Shown piece by piece: positions 60,360 through 64,000 of a stretch of DNA of 64,000 nucleotides. The stretch spans positions 4,905,501 through 4,969,500 of the forward strand of contig OZ005611.1 in the NCBI GenBank assembly GCA_963930655.1, in the 5' to 3' direction. This DNA comes from Myrica gale. Its lineage: Eukaryota > Streptophyta > Magnoliopsida > Fagales > Myricaceae. The notes below the pieces were generated by a model that saw only the letters and a list, made by a program, of their open reading frames with translations, was not told where the DNA came from and did no database searches. How positions within the stretch are numbered: position 1 is the first letter of the stretch; every line of letters starts with the position of its first letter. The position numbers and the translations under genes are program-made.

Positions 60360-61500
60360 AGCGATATACAGAAATGAAATACTATCATTGAAAAGAGAAT
60401 TTCATCTGAAACAAATGCCAAAGGACTAAGGCTGCAAGTACCATTGGATGGACTGCTAACATACTAATAAAGAATCTCAATGTGATCAACAGGATGTATA
60501 AATGAATTTCATCCCTCCCCTTTCCTAAAAGCAATAGTGTTCTTGCTGATTAAGTGGTGTCTAGGTTTCATCTATATTGAGAGATATTGTATCAAAGAAA
60601 AAAATTAATTTTCTTTTTCCTTTACCATCTCATCATTTATTGACTGAAAGCATTAAATGTGGCATGGAGATGATGCCATCATTATCTCAATATACCCAAT
60701 TTCGGTCTCATTCTGAGCTGGAAGGAGGCAAGCAAATGAAGGGAGGCATTACGGGCCAACTAAGAAAAGCAAAGCTTCGTAAACTCGACAAGTCGCTTAT
60801 AGAAAGCCGACAACTAAGTGAAGACATTAGACGTCGCATAATATACTTCCAACAGGATGAGCCTATCATAGAAGTTGTATCCATCAAATTATATCTTGGC
60901 AATGACAGAGGAGAAAATTGATTATCTGATTTCAATTAAGCGTACCTATTTTAAATCATGAATTTTGTCGTGTAACTTGATACGCTAATCATCTACTAAA
61001 CTTGAACAGTGACATTTCCTGGACTCCTTGAGCAACCAGATTTTGAAGAAAAATGTAGTAAAAAAAACTTTTGGAAATGGGCTGAGGAAACAATCCATAA
61101 TCCTCGAATATTCGAATGAAACACCATAGGCAGAAGACAACGAAATTAAATTAAATTCATTAGCTGAGAAACACGCATGTGAAACGTAGGCTAACACATA
61201 ACAATAGAAAAATGGGTATGAACTACGAACAACAGTAAGGAAAACCCAGTGAAGCATGAAAGCCAAAAACCAACCCTTCACACCCCGATAAGCCCAATTA
61301 CTCAATGCACGAGGGAAAGAACATGAAGGTAGGTGTTTGATTTAATACCTGAAAGAGACCTAGATTTGAAGTAGACCACTTTAGGGGACGAAACCGCGGA
61401 CGGCGGTCTCAAAATGCAAGAGGGTCCTCCACTGTGAACCCGAAAACGGGAACCTCTAGCTTGAGAGTAAGAAAGTTGAACGAGCTTCATCGCTTAACGT
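60360..61500 (-). other. Leader intron and 5' exon region of the YqaJ-type gene
   Basis: A probable first exon ends at 61349 (TTTCAG|GTATTA, minus strand) and starts near or above 61490. The stretch 60360-61348 is then its intron. A plus-strand open frame at 60577-60921 (IRRRIIYFQQDEPIIEV) lies in this intron; it has no known domain and I do not call it a gene. Confidence 0.45.
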
Positions 61501-62860
61501 TTGCTTGTTGTCAGGACTAAAATCATGAAACAAGGCAAATAATGGAATCACAGTACCAAAAGCTCAAGTTTGGCAACTGAGTGTGCATCTACGGAGGCAA
61601 CGGAACAAGGGTTTTGCTTCAGTTCAAGGGGTCGTCCAGGATGGCACTGTGAGAGACAGATCCTATCGATTCGTGGTAGAGACCCAACGTTTTGGACAGT
61701 CATGCAAAACGCCGTCGTCGCTCAAACATCTGAAAGTTGAGCGGGTAAGCCTCACCTTTAGTAAACAATGCCTTATTTTTTAAATAATAAAAAAACGAAT
61801 TACGTTTAGTCCATTAGATGAGAGAGCCTTTCCCTTATAAACTAATCCACTATTGGGAAATTATACGCATATAAAATAAACGCACATAATAAAAATATAT
61901 ATTTTTATAATTTTTTATTCAAATTATATAGTATAATTTAAAAAGAAATAAATGCAATAATGTCTTGAAATTTTATATAGACACTATTAAATAGTATAAA
62001 ATATTTTTTTTTATGTCTACCTCTTTTATATTAACTTATAATTTGTATAGCAAATTGTAAGAAATTATTATCTTAAAAAATATATTTTAAAAAGTAAAAA
62101 AATAAAAAGTCGATTCAGTTAAGGAAATAATCCACTGACATCTTGATAGGACATGGAAAATATTGCAGGTGACACAATTATCTGATCTAGCCCTCTACAA
62201 CTCTCCCTGCTGGGCAATTAAAGGTGAGTTTGTGTTGTAAAATTTTTTGTATTGAGTTTAGTGTTGGTATTGGATTTAGTGAAAAAGTGAAGAGATAAGT
62301 AATTTTTTATATTTTTTGATGAGAGAGATTATATTGTAGTATTTTATTTTGAGTTGGTAAAATATTTTGTGAAATTTTGGATGAGAAACGCACTCTAAGA
62401 CCTCGCAAATAATTTTGAGCAATAATCCGTTTATTTTTCTGAGTCTTGATTTTATCTTTCTTTTATAGCAAGATTGACTTCTCGCAGAAATAAAGGGATG
62501 ATGGGATGGTCTCTATGTAGATAAGTTGAGTGCACAAATATCTGGATAGAATCTGAAAGCAAGGAGACGAGGCCCGAGGCCGTTTCAAGGCAGGGTCGTT
62601 GTCGGCTTCTCACACAAACACAGCTTTTCCTTCACGCAGACACGCACTCCTGCCTCTCTCTTTCTCAGTCTCTCTCTCTCTCTCTCTCCCCCTCACGAAG
62701 ACGCACATTCGAACACACTCTTGCTAAAACCCGCACCGAAGATTCCGTCTAAAGCAAATCCAAACAAACTCAAAGCCAGGAACACCCCATAAATGCAGAA
62801 CTCACTCTTACTTCCCCTCCTACTCATCAAAATAATCTCCACCTTCTTCAACCCCATCTC
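61501..62860. other. Intergenic spacer and GT-1 promoter/leader
   Basis: 61780-62120 is very AT-rich. 62224-62400 is a MITE. From 62560 the DNA becomes GC-richer, with a CT microsatellite at about 62655-62690, typical of a plant core promoter or leader. No gene was recognised. Confidence 0.5.
62224..62400 (+). mobile_element. AT-rich MITE (family of 36198)
   Basis: Contains 'gtgttgtaaaatttttt', 'ggatttagtgaaaaagtgaagaga' and 'gagagattatattgtag', shared with 36198-36388 in the same orientation and with 50930 and 58692 in the opposite one. Confidence 0.5.
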
Positions 62861-62861
62861 T

Positions 62862-62868
62862 CTATAAA
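62862..62868 (+). promoter_or_regulatory. Possible TATA box of the GT-1 gene
   Basis: CTATAAA, 66 bp upstream of the chosen ATG and just after the CT-rich tract. Spacing is short for a long leader, so it may be fortuitous. Confidence 0.35.
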
Positions 62869-62933
62869 CATACCTTCCCCTTCCACGCAGGCAAAAATAC
62901 AAACACCTGGTTCCTGGAAGATTCGGGGCCACC

Positions 62934-63495
62934 ATGTACTTGTCCGAGAAGCCCCGTCCCATCGATTTCTACAAAGAGGAAGGCGCCCGCGATATGATGA
63001 TCGAGGTCGTCTCCAATGGCGACCTGCCACCTCACCACCACCAGCCTCACCCCCACCCCCACCCCCACCACCAGCAGATGATCCTAGGCGATAGCAGCGG
63101 CGGCGACGAGGACCACGAGGTCGAGGTCGAGGTCAAGGCCCCCAAGAAGCGCGCCGAGACGTGGGTCCAGGACGAAACGCGCAGCTTAATTGGTCTGCGC
63201 CGGGATATGGACGGGCTGTTTAACACCTCGAAGTCGAACAAGCATCTTTGGGAACAGATTTCGTCCAAGATGAGGGAAAAGGGGTTCGATCGGTCGCCGA
63301 CGATGTGCACCGACAAGTGGAGGAACTTGCTTAAGGAGTTCAAGAAGGCGAAGCACCAGGATAGGGGGAGTGGGTCGGCCAAGATGTCGTATTACAAGGA
63401 GATTGAGGAGATTTTGAGGGAGAGGAGCAAGAATATGCAGTACAAGAGCCCCACGCCGCCTAAAGTTGATGCCTACATGCAATTCTCGGATAAAG
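62934..63495 (+). CDS. GT-1: Trihelix transcription factor GT-1, first exon (partial gene)
   Basis: The exon encodes 187 residues and ends at a phase-1 donor (AAAG|GTATAG); the rest lies beyond the window. The start [16 protein letters not shown] matches GT-1. It has a His/Pro-rich tract (about 34-46), an acidic stretch, a nuclear-localisation-like KKRAE, and a complete trihelix DNA-binding domain (about 73-157) with Trp77, Trp106 and Trp129 and [20 protein letters not shown], nearly identical to Arabidopsis GT-1. GT-1 binds GT (Box II) elements in light-regulated promoters in the nucleus. An open frame running on past 63495 to 63632 is intron. Confidence 0.94.
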
Positions 63496-64000
63496 GTATA
63501 GACTTAACGTTTGTTTCAACCTTCCTTTTTTTTTGGGAAGAATGGGAAATGTGTGCATACCTACAGCCAGGGTATCTTATCAACCAGTACATGGAAACTT
63601 GTCTGTTATGTCATAGGCATGTCAAGAAGTGAAATACAAACTAGCATTCATTTATTTTCCCTGGTGTCTTGATTACCCATGCCCTTTATGTTATTTTCCC
63701 CAAAAATCTGACATTCAATAGCAATAATGATCATTAGGTTTTCTAGTTCTAGTGCATTCTGTATGCCCAATTGCCTGGTTTGGATGGTAGATAAATGCGA
63801 TTCTACCTGTTTGTGATGACCGTTTTTCTGTCCTTTCAGTTTCCTTCTTTTTGATGATTGTGACAATTGTCTCTGCTCGGTTTTCAAGAGTTAGAAGTAA
63901 GAGGACAATTATGGAGCTTTCTTCAGTAACAGCCGATATGTTACCAACATCCTTTTTAACTGATTCATGTATATAGATGCTTCTCCGTGCAAAATAGTTG
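63496..64000 (+). other. First intron of the GT-1 gene (incomplete)
   Basis: It follows the GT donor at 63496. No second exon was recognised before the window ends. Confidence 0.7.

Noticed and set aside
60577-60921. 114-codon plus-strand open frame (IRRRIIYFQQDEPIIEV)
   Set aside because: It lies in the likely leader intron of the opposite-strand gene, with no recognised domain or splice context; kept only as a note.
1-64000. CRISPR arrays, bacterial operons or rRNA genes
   Set aside because: No regularly spaced short repeats with unique spacers and no rRNA-like blocks; gene structure is that of a plant nucleus.

Overview
This is nuclear DNA of a flowering plant, most likely a woody eudicot. 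The evidence is spliced genes with GT/AG introns, plant-only protein families (trihelix GT-1, SKIP14-type F-box, SBT1-type subtilases, a G-type lectin receptor kinase fragment), AT-rich intergenic DNA, and many small transposons. No bacterial-type operon, CRISPR array or canonical tRNA/rRNA gene was seen. Exon limits were placed by hand from reading frame, splice dinucleotides and recalled family sequences; no search was run.

Layout. 1-10.3 kb: two tandem minus-strand genes for B56/B' regulatory subunits of protein phosphatase 2A. The left one lacks its last exon inside the window; the right one is complete. A small TRIM retroelement (4484-5069) lies between them. 10.7-18.2 kb: a transposon nest. 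A Mutator-like element (11509-18230) with 290-bp inverted ends and a perfect 9-bp target duplication carries part of a lectin receptor kinase gene (a Pack-MULE), and a very young Ty1/copia element (12504-17406) sits inside the captured gene. 19.5-26.65 kb: a complete 20-exon gene for a thimet-oligopeptidase-like M3 metallopeptidase (minus). 29.17-33.29 kb: a complete six-exon SRP72 gene (plus). 33.3-38 kb: MITE-rich spacer, including a long-inverted-repeat element with a GC-rich core. 38.03-40.47 kb: SKIP14-like F-box gene (plus). 41.98-57.8 kb: a duplicated subtilase locus, with a decayed copy (42.2-43.8 kb), an intact copy (53.97-56.26 kb) and the flank of a lost third copy. Between the two subtilase genes lie a CACTA-type end, a decayed RING-H2 gene, a 2.5-kb T-rich repeat field and a tRNA-derived SINE. 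58.1 kb: a small conserved-looking 61-residue gene. 59.3-60.35 kb: a YqaJ-type nuclease-fold gene (minus). 62.93 kb to the end: first exon of a GT-1 trihelix factor (plus).

The host genes do not form a pathway. They are housekeeping or regulatory genes: phosphatase targeting, peptide turnover, the signal recognition particle, SCF ubiquitin ligase, secreted proteolysis, a nuclease-fold protein and light-related transcription. From memory, SRP72 and the M3 peptidase are neighbours in Arabidopsis (AT1G67680/AT1G67690), and GT-1 and a B' subunit are also neighbours (AT1G13450/AT1G13460), so the window probably keeps ancestral gene order. The most unusual content is the nested Pack-MULE/copia structure and the asymmetric decay of the subtilase duplicates.
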